This document shows, piece by piece, positions 34,358 through 45,556 of a stretch of DNA of 64,000 nt. Position 1 is the stretch's first letter; each line of letters begins with the position of its first letter. Position numbers and translations under genes: made by a program. The stretch is taken from assembly GCA_963930645.1 (NCBI GenBank), contig OZ005648.1, forward strand, positions 272,538,403 through 272,602,402. Reading direction: 5' to 3'. The notes under the pieces were generated by a model. It was not told the DNA's origin, did not search any database, and was given only the letters and a program-made list of their open reading frames with translations. The DNA is from Salticus scenicus. Lineage: Eukaryota > Arthropoda > Arachnida > Araneae > Salticidae.

Positions 34358-35269
34358 CTCTCATTATAAATCGTTTTTGGTTTTCACCACTGGGTGTCGT
34401 GGCGCGGCAGTCAATGTTATTATGCAGATCAACTTGTGCAGGGTAGTATATAAGACCGCACGGAGTAAGAAATAACTGGAGCGGAAACTAGCATAAAATG
34501 TGTGTTATCCAATTATTTGAGTAAAAGATGGCGCCACTTTCAGCTGATGTCCGATCATTCTCATTTCGTAATGCTTTCCAATGGGAAAAACGCTCATTTA
34601 TTTTATTTTTTTAACGAAAAGAATGATTTTTGCGAAAATCGGCGAAAAATGAATTTGAATATATAGGGTTTTCTTAACAGCATAAAATTTTCACAAGCGG
34701 CATAGGACACTTGTTATTTTAAAAGAGCCAATTTTTATAGACTTTCGTTAAGATCATAACGAATTAAAGGGACACGGGGATATTTAAAAGGACTAGGGAG
34801 GAAAATGATATCTATAATAAAGAAAAATGTAGATTGAAAAGAAATCTATCGTATAAAATAAATTTGAAAATACCAACAATATATATATTTAATCATAAAT
34901 TTCAATTTTAATTTATAAGCAATTTATAAATAAGTAGAAGAAAAAAATTATTTTATTTAATATTATTATTATTTTCTTATTGTTATTATACTTCTTAGTT
35001 ATGGATGATTCTATACATTATTTAAATATCTTAATAGTATAAATGTATTTTATGATTATGATTTGTCATTATTACATTTAGCTGTACAAAGTGTTTTTTT
35101 TTTTTTCTTTCTTTCTTTTTTTAATATATGATTTAGTTTCTATAAAATTAATTTATAAATATAACTAATCATTTGAAAATAATATCTATGATTAATTTAG
35201 TTTATAAATATTAATATTTATAAAACAATTTATTTTTCACCTTATAATATATCAATCTTCACACATTTC

Positions 35270-35480
35270 TGAGTGGCGTCATACTGCTTTTGAAGTTGGT
35301 AGATTGGAAGTGCTGGGTTCGATCTTAGGTTGTTTCGTCGAATAGCTGTTCGAAGTTTTCCGTGGTTTTCTCTGAAACTCAGGTAAATATGTGCTGGGAT
35401 CCCTTAGAAAGTCCCCCTCTTTTCACTTCTTGGGTTATGTGTTGAGGACACATAACTGAGTCACAAAAGCCTCGTGTAGT
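35270..35480 (+). mobile_element. tRNA-derived SINE copy
   Basis: B-box-like GGGTTCGATCTTAG near 35316 is followed by the family body 'gttttccgtggttttctctg' and 'gtgctgggatcccttag'. Boundaries are estimated; no target duplication was found. Confidence 0.6.
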
Positions 35481-35559
35481 TAATTGCCTTAATACCAACA
35501 TATTAGTTCGTCTAAACATATATCTTTAAAGAATTTTGTTTTTTACCTGCCCCACGATT

Positions 35560-35695
35560 GACCGAATGGCTATGTTCTCAAAGTTGTTTGACGGGAAGTG
35601 CTGGGTTTGATACCAAGTCGCGTTCACCAACCTATCGCAAAGTGTTTTCTGTGGTTTTCTCCGAAACTCGCAGGAATAAAATGTAAATATACTAA
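35560..35695 (+). mobile_element. tRNA-derived SINE copy, 3' truncated
   Basis: 'gacgggaagtgctgggtttg' then 'gtggttttctccgaaactcg', ending in a long poly-A (35697-35720). Confidence 0.55.
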
Positions 35696-35934
35696 AAAAA
35701 AAAAAAAAAAAAAAAAAAACTACTATGGAGGGCAGGGTATTTACTCAGGTCTAAGACTCTAAAATTGCATTCCATCTTTAATTAAAAATATCCATTGCTT
35801 TTATGTAGACTTTTTTTTAATAGAATGCATTTCGTATTTCATTGGGATTAAATAATAATAATAATAATAATAAAATAAAAATTATAAAATATATTTAAAA
35901 AAAAAAAAAATGCTTATATAAGTTATTTGAAACT

Positions 35935-36840
35935 GAATATCCCTTTGATTAATTTTCATTTTGACGACAGCTTACACAAAATTGACTTTTTTAAAATAAC
36001 AAGCCTCGCATACTTCTTGTAAAAAAATATATATTGTTAAGTAAACCCAGTATAATCAAATTCATTTTTCGTAAATTTCTCAAAAATCTTTTTTTTTTTT
36101 TTTTTTTTTTTTGTTAAAAATCATTTTTATATATGGACATTTTTGCAAGTGAAAGCATTACAGAACGAAGACAATATGGGCACCTACGGTAAGCAGAGTG
36201 TTTTTTCTTTAATATAGTGTTCTTTTCAAGCTGATAGACGGGAAATGCCGAGTTTAATTCCAAGTCGCACTTGCGGACCTAGCAGATCGGAGTTTTCCGT
36301 GATTTTCTCCGCAACTTGCATAGCTACTGGCTAGGATCCCATAAGGAGACACACTGAGGGCATTCTACTCAGGTCTAAAACCCAAGTGCTGTCAATTGGC
36401 CTTATAATCCCAACATCACACCACGAATAAGGTCTAAAATTTACTTTTTCAAACAGTTTACATATAGTAAAATTGCATTTGACAATCAAAAATATTTATT
36501 ACTTTTACGTAGATATTTTTTTTTTTTTTTTTTTTTTTTTTATGGAATTAATTTCATATTTCATTGGGATAGAAGAAAAAAAAAAATTAATTATATATAA
36601 TAAAAATTATAACAAAATACTTTTTAAGAATTATTTATAAATTATTTGAAATTAAATGTCTCTTTTAATTAATTTTCCTTTTGATGACAGCTTATACAAA
36701 ACTGGCTTTTTTAAAATAACAAGTATCACATACTTCTTGTAAAAAATATATGATGTTAAGAAAACTCTGTGTAATAGAATTCATTTTTCGTTGACTTTCT
36801 CAGAAATCATTATTTTTGTTAAAGAAAGTTATTAAATGAG
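35935..36840 (+). repeat. Internal duplication inside the 2.5-kb element
   Basis: 35935-36180 and 36650-36860 share 'taattttc(a/c)ttttga(c/t)gaca', 'ttttttaaaataacaag', 'catacttcttgtaaaaa' and 'attcatttttcgt'. Spacing is about 700 bp with a SINE between. It suggests one end of the element was duplicated. Confidence 0.65.
36215..36420 (+). mobile_element. tRNA-derived SINE copy
   Basis: Contains 'gacgggaaatgccgagttta', 'ccgtgattttctccgcaact' and 'ggctaggatccc', in the same order as the other copies. Confidence 0.55.
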
Positions 36841-38059
36841 CATTTTTGCAACTGAAAAGCATTACGGAGCGGAGATAATCGGACATCTACCGACGAGTAG
36901 CGCCTCTATATTACCTAAAAGTATATTGCAGTTTTTCAAGGTTTCGGCCATTGGAGTTTCCCCTCCAGTTATTTCTTACTCCGTGAAGACCGTGATGTTT
37001 GAAGATGTGTCGGTTTCAGCTGAGTTCAGTTCTAGTTTCAATGAGTTCCAGCTAGTTTTGGTTTGGAGTCCCGGTTCCGGTGAATAGCTGCTGGTGGCTG
37101 TTCTGAACTGTAAATATAAATTGTGGACTGCTCATGTTTTTTATGCTGAACTCAAATATAAAGTAAAGTGATTGTTGAATTGTTCTGTTAAGTTTAATAG
37201 TTTGATGATGTTGATACTGTTTACAAATGTTAAGTTTAGAAACTTTTTTTTCAATTTACAATATTTTTCTTCAGAAGCTTAAATGAATAGTTTTTCATGA
37301 GGACTTAATTTCGTAATGCCAAGTTTTTTGAACTTTATTTAATTTTTCTGAAATCGTTGGTCATGCGGCGACCACGAATTGACTTTAATCTTCTACTAAA
37401 ACTAAGCTTAAACCGGATCATTTACATGTTCTATTCATTGGTCATTTGGCGACCATGAAGTTTGATATCGTTTAGCTGACTTTATCTTTCTACAATTCAG
37501 TGGTATTCGCTGGTCATTTGGCGACCGCGATCTTCAATGTGTTTCGATAGAGTTTCAATCTTCAATGTGTTTCGATCTTCAATAGTGTTCGGTTTTTTCT
37601 TCAATAGTTATGTGATGTGTGGTTAGGCACTCTTCTATAAAATGTGGAAATGCTTATGACTATGATGTAATGTTTTGTCATCCATTCTTCCATATTGGTC
37701 ATACGGCGACCATGTTAATAGACTTGAATGTCGTGTCAAAGACTATCTATCTTCTTGTACCATCAAGTAACGTTAGTATGTTATGAAGAAGGTAATATAA
37801 TTTTGTTATTGAAGATTAATCTTATTATGTTGAATTTTGAGATTTGTTATATATATTTATATTAAATCTTTTCTAGTTATTGTTATAATTGTTTTGAATT
37901 TATTATATCTTTATGAATAAATTTATTTTTCATTTTAAATATTTTTGCATTTACTGAGTCTAACATTAGTTTAATAAAAACCTCTTAACTTAAATAATTC
38001 TATTGCAGTTTATCTGCTTAATATAAATTTATTCAAGATAGACCTTAAAGTGTCTAACA

Positions 38060-38310
38060 AGAATACATAAAACACATTTTCCCATCGGCCGGACAAAATT
38101 TCCATCAGCGACTTTGAGCATAATGTTCTTGGCTTCAGAAAACAGAACCTTCTTTAGAGATCGACGATATTTATCGGAGATGACAGAAAATGAGGCTCCA
38201 GAATCCACTAAGGCTCGTACCGGCTTTTTATCCCCGATTATGTCCAGTTGGTTACCAGTCATCTTTGCGGCCGACGGAGGATTTTGATTACATGCGGCCT
38301 CACCTCCTTG
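38060..38310 (-). pseudogene. Gypsy-1 protease, N-terminal half
   Basis: Contains the aspartic protease active site 'ALVDSGASFSVIS' at about 38165-38203. The frame differs from gag, as expected for a gag/pol frame change. It stops at the Copia insertion; the second half of the domain is at 23613 and below. Confidence 0.88.
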
Positions 38311-38324
38311 GAAGGTCGCTACGT

Positions 38325-38873
38325 TTAGTTTTCCTCATTATTGCAGCTTGGCGATCGACGATATGGCGACGGTGATCTGAAACGGCGTGTTGGAGATCGG
38401 CCTCTAGTGGGACTAGGAGATGAACGGCAAGTGAAGATTTGTCGACGAAGTTCATCTTCTGCTTCAATTTCTTCAGGGTTCTGTCGGCGTTGTCGATAGC
38501 TGTCGAAAATAGCCTTTCTTTCTCTGCAATAATGCACAACATGTCCAGGACGTCCACAATGGAAGCAGACTGGCCTGTTGTCAGCTGTTCTCCAGAGGTC
38601 AATTTTTCTTGGCTGCGTGGGTGATCTCTGGGCAGGAACTCTAGATTCTCTGGTTACAGTGGCATATGTTGGTCGTCGGGGTGTTTTGGCCGGTGTTGAT
38701 GAAACGGGGGTTAGGACTCTTTGAACTTCATCTTGGACTATTTCTTCTAGGAACTGCGAACATGGCTCTGAAGATTCTTTCGTCTGGTTGATCAGTCGAT
38801 GGACTTCCTCCTGTACAATTTGGCGGATAAGCGAGACCAAATCTGGTTCCTCTTCCATGGCTGCCACTGGTAC
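38325..38873 (-). pseudogene. gag: Gypsy-1 gag, C-terminal half
   Basis: A predicted helical, Glu-rich segment is followed by a zinc knuckle, CFHCGRPGHVVHYC, near 38510-38552, and then an Arg/Ser/Pro-rich tail ('SPSPTRGRSPTRRFRSPSPY') to the stop at 38325. RNA binding is expected from the knuckle and basic tail. The upstream half is at 49028-49696, cut off by the 10-kb element. Confidence 0.9.
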
Positions 38874-38884
38874 AACCCCAAGTA

Positions 38885-39250
38885 ACACAGACTGTTGGCC
38901 CAACTGCGATTTATTGTTAGTTCGTTGGGGAATTGTTATCGTTGGGGAAAGGGCTCAAAATAACAGTGGGCCAACAGTAAATAGTATTGTTGGCCCAACA
39001 GTCCTCAAATACTGTTTTCCCAACAGCAAAATATAACAGTTGGCCCTACAGTGTCATTCTGTTGTTGGGCCATCTGCAAAACAAGGTGGATGGGCCAACA
39101 GTATTCAACTGCAGTTGGGCGAACTGCAAAATATCATTGTTGGGCCTACAGCATTCACCGACGGTTGGGCCAAACGCAAACCAGAGACCATAAGCCAACC
39201 GTGTTAAGCGACCGTTGGGTCAAAAGCGAAAAACGAACATTCTGCCAACC
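38885..39250. repeat. Left subterminal array of TTGGGCCAAC-type repeats
   Basis: About a dozen variants of GTTGGGCCAACAG at roughly 30-35-bp spacing (for example 38896, 38965, 38990, 39061, 39091, 39112, 39139, 39164). Both orientations are read because the core is a palindrome. Such subterminal clusters often bind the element's transposase, which is an inference here. Confidence 0.8.
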
Positions 39251-39260
39251 AACCAGCTAA

Positions 39261-39996
39261 ACCACAACAACAACAACAACGCTTTCGTCTCCGCCATCTT
39301 TGATTATTAGCTGCAAGAGTTGACACGCCGTACATTAAGGTATGTTTATCATTTTAATAATGATATTTTTTGGAATTATCGAGTATATTTCACTAATAAT
39401 TGGTTATTTAATGATAACAAAACCAAAATAATTTATTTATCTAATTTAGATCCTGCTATAAAGGGTTTTTGTTGTTGTTGTTTCTAAATAATTTTTATTT
39501 AATTTTATTTATTTTTTACATGTTCTTGAACAATTTATTTTCACATATTCTCCATATTTACTTATGGACAGTATAATTTCTTGTATAAATTTCTTCTTTT
39601 ATTGCAAAAATTAAATTTTTATTTATTTTTTAGTATTATTACTGATTGTATAAATAATTGTGCCTGCTTACAGCTTGAACTAATAAATTTGAAATGAAAT
39701 TTTCACGAGTAAATATTAAATAATTTATACATGTCTAGAAAGACAGAAAGCATTCGTATTTTCCTTGGCTCACGTTAATTATGAGAATTTAAGAAGCAAT
39801 CTAGGGCTGTTTAACATTCAGAATTATTGTTTTTTTTAAAAAACTGCTCGCAATTGAACTTATTGAAATTAATTTCTTAATAATCAATAATGTAAAAATA
39901 TCACTTTCTTTCTTTTGAAAGGCATATGAAAATTAATGCTTCATACTGAAATTTTAAAAGCCTAAAGTTTTGTTTTCATATTAATCAAAGTGTTAG
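39261..39996. other. Non-coding, with a possible splice donor at 39340
   Basis: Starts with a CAA microsatellite (39266-39280). 'cattaag|gtatgt' at 39339/39340 is a good donor-like site. On the minus strand ATGGCGGAGACG at about 39302-39291 has a strong start context, but only 26 codons follow. Otherwise AT-rich without a gene. Confidence 0.3.
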
Positions 39997-40391
39997 AGGG
40001 TTCATACTCCTCAGGGAAAACAGGGAATTTAGAATTTGTTAAAAAAAGTCAGGTAAAATAAAAATTTTCATTAAAAATCAGGGAAAATCAATTATAAAAC
40101 CTGGAAAAACAATTTTTTTTTTTCTCAAGTTATGTTTTTCTTGTTTAGCTTCGTATCAAAATTTAAATGATTAAGTATTGTGAAAATACACATGTAAATA
40201 ATGATTTCTACCTGAATTGCTATCATGATCGGCAGTAGTATGACATTATACAGTGAAAGTAGCTGTATTTTGTCCTGTCTAAAGGAGCTTTACTTGTAAC
40301 ATGTCGCTGATATTTTCTTGAAAATTGTCTAGGAACTCAGGGGGGAGAGGGAACTCAGGGAATTTTTTTCTCGTATTTGAGTATGAACCCT
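39997..40391. mobile_element. hAT-like MITE
   Basis: Ends AGGGTTCATACTC and GAGTATGAACCCT are inverted, and GTGTTA lies next to both ends. The interior has repeated 'cagggaaaa' and 'cagggaattt' phrases and no coding capacity. Confidence 0.65.
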
Positions 40392-40807
40392 GTGTTATGA
40401 TGATGTTTCTGCTAAACATTTAATCCGTTTACTTTTTAAAACATATTTATAAGTATCTTATTAAAAACAACTAAATTTTTAAATTATCACATAAGTTTAT
40501 CGTATACTTTAAGCATAATTATAAAAATATTTCGTTGTAATATATAAAAGTATAACAGCGTATTTTGAATGAACATAACAATAATTCATAATGAAATTTT
40601 AAAAGTCTAAAGTTTTGATTCTTATGTTAATCAAAATGTTATAACAATGTGTTTTTCAAAGAACTTAATCCGTTTACTTTTCAGAATATCTTATAAATCA
40701 TATTTTGTTAAACTAAATTTTTATATGACATGATGTCTCACTTCGTATAATATAAAAATGTATCACTAGATAAATAAAAAAAATATATATATGTTTATTC
40801 ATCATAG

Positions 40808-40868
40808 GCATCCTATGTTGGACCACAGGTGACCTCGGTTTTTTTCTTGCTCCTGCTGTTTACTTAAA
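40808..40868 (+). other. Candidate internal exon
   Basis: Acceptor-like 'attcatcatag' before 40808 and donor-like 'aaa|gtaagg' after 40868. The third frame is open across it and contains 'CWTTGDLGFFLAPAVY'. Its exit phase (two bases over) matches the entry phase of the candidate terminal exon at 44652. No protein family recognised; it could be chance. Confidence 0.25.
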
Positions 40869-41229
40869 GTAAGGCTGTTTTATAATTCTTTTAAAGTTTT
40901 CATTACTTTTAGTTAATCAAATTTTTTGTTTTGCAAATTATGGTCCAAAACCACCTATCTTTTTTACTCTTCTAGAATTTGAAGATTAATGAAGTTAATC
41001 ATGTTTGAAATTATAAAATATTTATTTTAATGTTCTCATTTCATATGTAAATTTTTATGCATCTTAAATTAAGCCTAAGTGTATAGGGACTTCTATATTC
41101 TTTAAGAATTATCTAAGAATGGTTCGCATCTGAGAAAGACTATATAATAAAGAATGAAATTATCAATATTTATGGTTTTAATAATCCACTAACTGGACAT
41201 ATGAAATATAACAATGAACCTAATTGTGT

Positions 41230-41690
41230 ATACTATTATACACTACAAAAGTTCTGAAACATTTCATGAAAGCATGGTGTTTGCCATTTAACTTAGTTTT
41301 GTGTTCAAAAGGCCTTTTTAACACGCTTTTATTAGCTTCACCATGTTTGTTTGTATGTATGTTTGTAACCGCTCTGGGAGCAAACAAAAAAATCTATGTG
41401 GTAAGAAAAGACTTTCCCTACATGGACACTGTGGCTGTGAGGTAAGGCGCCGCGCTACGAACATAAAGGTCTAGCGTTCGATCCCAGTCAGGGAAGATTT
41501 TTTAAAAATGGTTTTTGTTTAATTCTAAATTATTTTAATTAAAGATTTAAATGTAAATATTATGGTGTGTCACTCACACGATTTTCTCTTACCCTGCATT
41601 TTAATACTAAGATAGATATTTTGTGCTTTTTAGTTCACATTTCTATGAAAGCGTGTTCTTTAATTTTTTAAAACTGTAATATTATTTTAA
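41230..41690 (+). repeat. Repeat with tRNA-like head, inverted copy of 15220-15620
   Basis: 'taaccgctctgggagcaaac', 'ctgtggctgtgaggtaaggc', 'tctagcgttcgatcccagtc' and 'gtgtgtcactcacacgattt' are all complements of phrases in 15310-15560. The head (41405-41495) has A-box- and B-box-like words. An open frame at 41224-41445 reads across the repeat and is not a gene. Confidence 0.7.
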
Positions 41691-41739
41691 TTTTAACATG
41701 TGCAAAATTCTTCATATATACATCAATTATTCATTCTTT

Positions 41740-41951
41740 CTTACAACTATTCGGTACTCGGCCGAGCACTCGGTTACTCGGCTAAAGTGCTACTCGGTGC
41801 AGCACTAACATTAACTGCTTATAAAATCTTTATTGTGATATAGAGCTGTACCAAGTACTCGGTATATACTCGGTACTCGGCCAATTTGCCGAGTACTCGT
41901 TACTCGGCCAAATTTGGACTAAGTATTCGGCCAATACCGAGTAGTTGTAAG
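41740..41951. mobile_element. TIR MITE rich in ACTCGG words
   Basis: Ends CTTACAACTATTCGGTA and TACCGAGTAGTTGTAAG are inverted. The interior is made of repeated ACTCGGC, GTACTCGG and CGGCCGAG words in both orientations. Target duplication not resolved. Confidence 0.65.
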
Positions 41952-42189
41952 AATTTCATTATTTTTATGTATTATTAGAAGAAATGTACTCATAAGAGTT
42001 GTTTATTAATAACTAAACTAATATGTAAATATAAATATAGAGTCATTAAACTTTTGCTGCAAAAGCTTTCTGCAGTTAAAACGGGCGAGTAGATTGCCAC
42101 CAAACTTGGTATAGAGACAATTCATGATATGAGCTTATCCCTTTTAGTTACAAGAATTTAAGTATAACCATCTTGTGTGCGTGTAATAT

Positions 42190-43150
42190 GCGAATTTTTA
42201 CTTTCTTCTAAATGCAATAGAAAAAAGTATTGGATTCGTAAAAATTTTCAACCTCTGGTTTTTGATGGATTTACATGTTTTGAGAGTTGTAGAACACGAT
42301 TTGACCATTTTTAGAAAATGTCTGTGTGTGTGCGTGGCAAAATTTTGTGGCAGCTGTATCTCAGGAACTACTGCACAGAATGTAATACACATTGGTATGT
42401 AGTTACACCTTGATATTAATTAGTGCCTATCAACGTTTGGTAAAAAATATCTTACAGGTTTCTTTGCCATCCTGCTTTTTTTAAATTTTTAACATGGTGG
42501 TATAGAACAAAATTTTGTATAAATGTGCATAAAGAGAATTATTGTTTAATAATCATTATGAAATTTACAAGAATTATTTATAATAGAGATAGTCAACTAT
42601 GAAAAAATTTTGTATATGTAGGGGGGGTTGGGAGTCTTCCCTCGAGGGGAATAAATTTTCATAATGGGTATCTTTCAAAACTGCTCGCTAATACCTTTAA
42701 AACGAATGGTTATCTGAGATAATTTAAAATAAAATTATCGATTTTTTTAAAATGTAATATCGAGAATAAAATGAACTTTTTTTGCTTTTTTTACATTTAG
42801 TGTTATACTACAGTCGGTAACAAAAGTGTCCGAACACTAGCAAAAATTCCTATGTAAAAAAAGTACACTTCATATGTTTTTGTATAGTCAGTGTTCTTAC
42901 ACTGACTAAGAACAGGATTCAACAAGGATTTATTTAACAAAACCGTATGAAGTGTACTTTTCTTACATAGGAATTTTTGCTAGTGTTCTGACACTTTTGT
43001 TACCGACTGTACTTCTCTAATATGGAAATCGTACTGCATTATCATGGAAGATAATTTTATTAAATAATGATTGTAATAAATTGTTTTTACTGAGTGAATT
43101 TGCAAAGGAAAAAATAGAAGAAAGTCATTTGGTAGCCACAACATTCTAGT
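42190..43150 (+). repeat. Repeat family copy (same family as 14450, 50757 and 56890)
   Basis: Begins near 'tagaaaaaagtattggattc', passes through 'acatgttttgagag' and 'tttagaaaatgtctgtgt', and ends with 'gtagccacaacattctag' at about 43150. A MITE is inserted at 42811-43009. The same end phrase occurs at 19275-19293. It has no coding capacity. Confidence 0.6.
42811..43009. mobile_element. Palindromic TA-target MITE, copy 4
   Basis: Ends CAGTCGGTAACAAAAGTGTC and its complement. TA on both sides (42809-42810, 43010-43011). Folds along its length; same family as 13719-13931. Confidence 0.9.
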
Positions 43151-43346
43151 TTTATGACAACTTAGTACATAAAATTGTATCTATAAAACAGACAAAAATA
43201 AAATATTTTAGATATAAGAACCCTTATATAATGCTGATATAGTATAGATAAAACTTTAAAATCCTGTTTTTATATTTTTTAAATTTATTTCTTACCATTT
43301 TCCGCAAACTAATTTAAATATACATTCCAGGTAAATTTACCTTAAT

Positions 43347-43761
43347 CAGGGGTCAATCCACATTTAATTTTTTGGTTCCTTTTTTGTGAAATTTTTGTTT
43401 GGAATAAAATATTTTTGTGAGAAAATAAAATAGTGTGTAAAATCTTTCATTTTTACAATCGTTGTATATAATGTTTAATATCAAGTTTAATAGAGTTTCT
43501 TTGAGCTAATTTAAGGCATTTATTTAAAAATAATACTGAAAACATGAAAATACTTTATAAAAGTATCATTTTTATAAAGCAAAGTCTTGTAAAAAGGCTC
43601 CTTTTATAAGTTTGAATTTTATGTGTCCCTTTTCATGGATTTGAATTTTGTGAAGGGTCCATTTTCACAGATTTGAATTTTGTGTAGGATCTCTTTTCAC
43701 GGATTTGAATTTTGTAAAGGGGCCGTAAAAGGGATCCAAATTTTGTTTGGATCAACCCCTG
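43347..43761. mobile_element. hAT-like MITE with internal 40-bp repeats
   Basis: Ends CAGGGGTCAATCCA and TTTGGATCAACCCCTG are inverted with one or two mismatches. Flanks ccttaat and ccttatg are nearly alike. Internally, 'ttcacggatttgaattttgt' and variants occur about four times at roughly 40 bp. Confidence 0.7.
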
Positions 43762-44062
43762 CCTTATGTTAATGTAATACACTGTAAAAAGTAAATCTGA
43801 AGGGCTGCGATGTGTATGCCGAAATATATTTGTTTTATCAAAAGGATGAAAATAAGGTATTTGAATTTAAATTGAGGTAAATCTGAAGTTTAATTTGATT
43901 TTTTTTTTCTTAATCTATGCTATAAAATCAATGGAAATTTAAGTTGTAATGATTAAGACATGATATCACATTTTAATAATTAAAATTGATCGATGTGTTT
44001 TAATTTTTTTGGTTTTAATGAATTTGAGTTAATATAATTTGATTACAACTTTTTCACATTTG

Positions 44063-44286
44063 AAACCCGAATAAACTACTACGTCAGAAACGCTAAAGAA
44101 AAATATTGGAAATGCATACAGCTGTTTCGGCAGCCTTAAGTGTGCCGTCTTCAGTGCAAAAAGGCACTGAAGATGGCACGTTATCCTTTTTGCACTGCAG
44201 ACTGCACGCTTAAGGCTGCCGAAACAGCTGTTTGCATTCCCAATTTTTTTCTTTGGCGTTTCTGACGTAGTAGTTTATTCGGGTTT
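44063..44286. mobile_element. Near-perfect 224-bp palindrome
   Basis: Opens AAACCCGAATAAACTACTAC and closes with its complement. The arms continue through 'cgtcagaaacgc', 'acagctgtttcggcagcctt' and 'cagtgcaaaaagg' to a short centre near 44175. A transcript would form a long hairpin. Probably a foldback MITE; no clear target duplication. Confidence 0.75.
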
Positions 44287-44651
44287 TAATATTCCAATGC
44301 CAAGTCTCCTGTTATTATTTTTCACATTTGGTATACAAAACATGAAGGTTAGCAATTTCTTATAGTTTTTCTGTTGCGATTCAGCTGCTAAAAATTTACC
44401 AATGAATTAAGTACATATAGTGTAAACTGTACTTTTCTAAGCCAATTGGTCAAATTAATTCTGTTGATTTTAAATCATATCAATAAAACAAAAGTAAGTG
44501 ATTAATCTATAAACTACTTAACACTTGTTGCTCTCAGAGAAGTTTTTATTAGAAGTATAATTTTTCAAGATGTATTTTCATGTGTTGCACTTAATTTTAT
44601 TATTATTATTATGTAAAATGGAATCAAAATAACTAAGTATTTTTATTTTAG

Positions 44652-44751
44652 GTTTGTCTATTACACTTTCTTAGAAGTCTTTCAGACTGTTGATGAAGAG
44701 GAAAGTTATATTGAAAATATTTTATCTGGACATACCAAAATAAATAAATAA
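44652..44751 (+). other. Candidate terminal exon with downstream poly-A signal
   Basis: Preceded by a pyrimidine-rich 'tatttttattttag' acceptor. After one leading base the frame gives 32 codons, including 'VYYTFLEVFQTVDEEESYI', and stops with TAA at 44749-44751. AATAAA follows at 44824. The phase fits the candidate exon at 40808-40868. No family recognised. Expression data would decide. Confidence 0.3.
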
Positions 44752-44895
44752 AATAAATTGTATGATAATTAGTATACTCTAAACATTGTAATATGTAACA
44801 TTTAATTAAGTTTTACTGTTTTCAATAAAAAGTATTTGCTATTTTTGAAATGTACCTTTATTTTTTGCATCTTTTTTTAGACTAATGCATTTTAC

Positions 44896-45090
44896 CAGGG
44901 TTGCAGAGATTTTTTTTATTCCCAACATTTCCCCCAATCTATATAAAAGTTTCTCCAAAATGGGAAAACTATTTTAACTATGATTTTTGAATTCATTGTT
45001 GAAACTGATATCATTTGTATATTTTTCTGTAAATATCTCCCCCCCCCCCCCGATCCTAGATCACTGGATTGGACCTATTTCGCACCCCTG
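44896..45090. mobile_element. hAT MITE with perfect 8-bp target duplication
   Basis: Ends CAGGGTTGCAGAGA and TTTCGCACCCCTG. CATTTTAC flanks both sides exactly (44888-44895, 45091-45098). Shares ends and 'catttccccc' words with 7194-7509. Confidence 0.85.
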
Positions 45091-45394
45091 CATTTTACTT
45101 TTGTATCCAGATTTAGGTGTCTTCAAAAATTAAGGGAATTATTTTTTAATCGTATACTGTAGATAAGAATTGTATTACTCCATTGGCAAATTAGGTTAAA
45201 TTGTATAATTATGTCTAATTTTTTTTACAAAATATAAAATTAATTTATTCCCAATATAAGATTTAATAATAGTTTTCAATTTTACATAGATTAATTGTTA
45301 ATAGGAGTTAATGGAGAAAAAATCTCCAAGACATTCTAGGAAAAGTATACATGTTTATTGAATTTTTTTATTTTTCCGACTGAGTGAAAATAAT

Positions 45395-45465
45395 GCCTGG
45401 ACCGGGAGTCGAACCCCGGACCTTTAACTTACAAGGTCAAGGCTCTACCAATGAGCTATCCAGGC
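45395..45465 (-). tRNA. tRNA-Thr(UGU)-like gene, left arm
   Basis: On the minus strand: acceptor GCCTGGA/TCCAGGC (7 of 7 pairs), D arm GCTC-ATTGGTA-GAGC, anticodon loop CTTGTAA with anticodon TGT, T arm with TTCGACT loop. The anticodon stem TTGAC/GTTAA has one G-T and one A-T change but still pairs; the T stem has one mismatch in the standard register. It could be functional or a tRNA-derived repeat. Confidence 0.7.
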
Positions 45466-45556
45466 CAACAACCGGTCGGCATTACTCATTCAGACAACCT
45501 TTAGGCAGAAAAAAAGCCTAAAGGTTGTCTGAGTGAGTAATGCCGACTGGTTGTCG

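Larger units (their letters stand above)
34459..36985. mobile_element. 2.5-kb terminal-inverted-repeat element with 7-bp target duplication
   Basis: Ends CACGGAGTAAGAAATAACTG and its complement; similarity between the arms continues with gaps for about 180 bp ('gatgtccgat', 'cgtaatgctttcca'). AAGACCG flanks both sides (34452-34458, 36986-36992), and the uninterrupted Copia 5' LTR has one AAGGCCG at that site. There is no transposase, so it is non-autonomous. It carries three SINE-like copies and an internal duplication. A 7-bp duplication does not fit the common superfamilies I know well, so it is left unclassified. Confidence 0.88.
23614..38059 (+). mobile_element. Copia retrotransposon inserted in Gypsy-1 protease, 3' LTR itself split
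   Basis: Starts TGATGTCCATCAG and ends GTCTAACA. The target duplication AGAAT flanks it (23609-23613 and 38060-38064). The 5' LTR is 1415 bp. The 3' LTR starts at 29603 and reaches 38059 only because two later elements sit inside it (29840-34357 and 34459-36985). Taking those out leaves about 7.4 kb. The orientation is opposite to its Gypsy-1 host. Its polyprotein carries two stops and a deletion, so it is dead. Confidence 0.95.
29603..38059 (+). repeat. Copia 3' LTR, split by two later insertions
   Basis: Pieces 29603-29839, 34363-34458 and 36993-38059 align in order with 23614-25028. A G-rich tract, GCGGTGGGGGGCATT, just before 29603 is the polypurine tract. Each gap is exactly filled by an element with its own target duplication (CTCTC, AAGACCG). 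Confidence 0.93.

Noticed and set aside
36836..37087. An 83-codon open frame
   Set aside because: It spans the junction between the 2.5-kb element and the Copia LTR, so it cannot be an ancestral gene.
41224..41445. A 73-codon open frame with a hydrophobic stretch
   Set aside because: It lies across a repeat that has an inverted copy at 15220-15620 and a tRNA-like head; no homologue is recognised and codon use is not distinctive.
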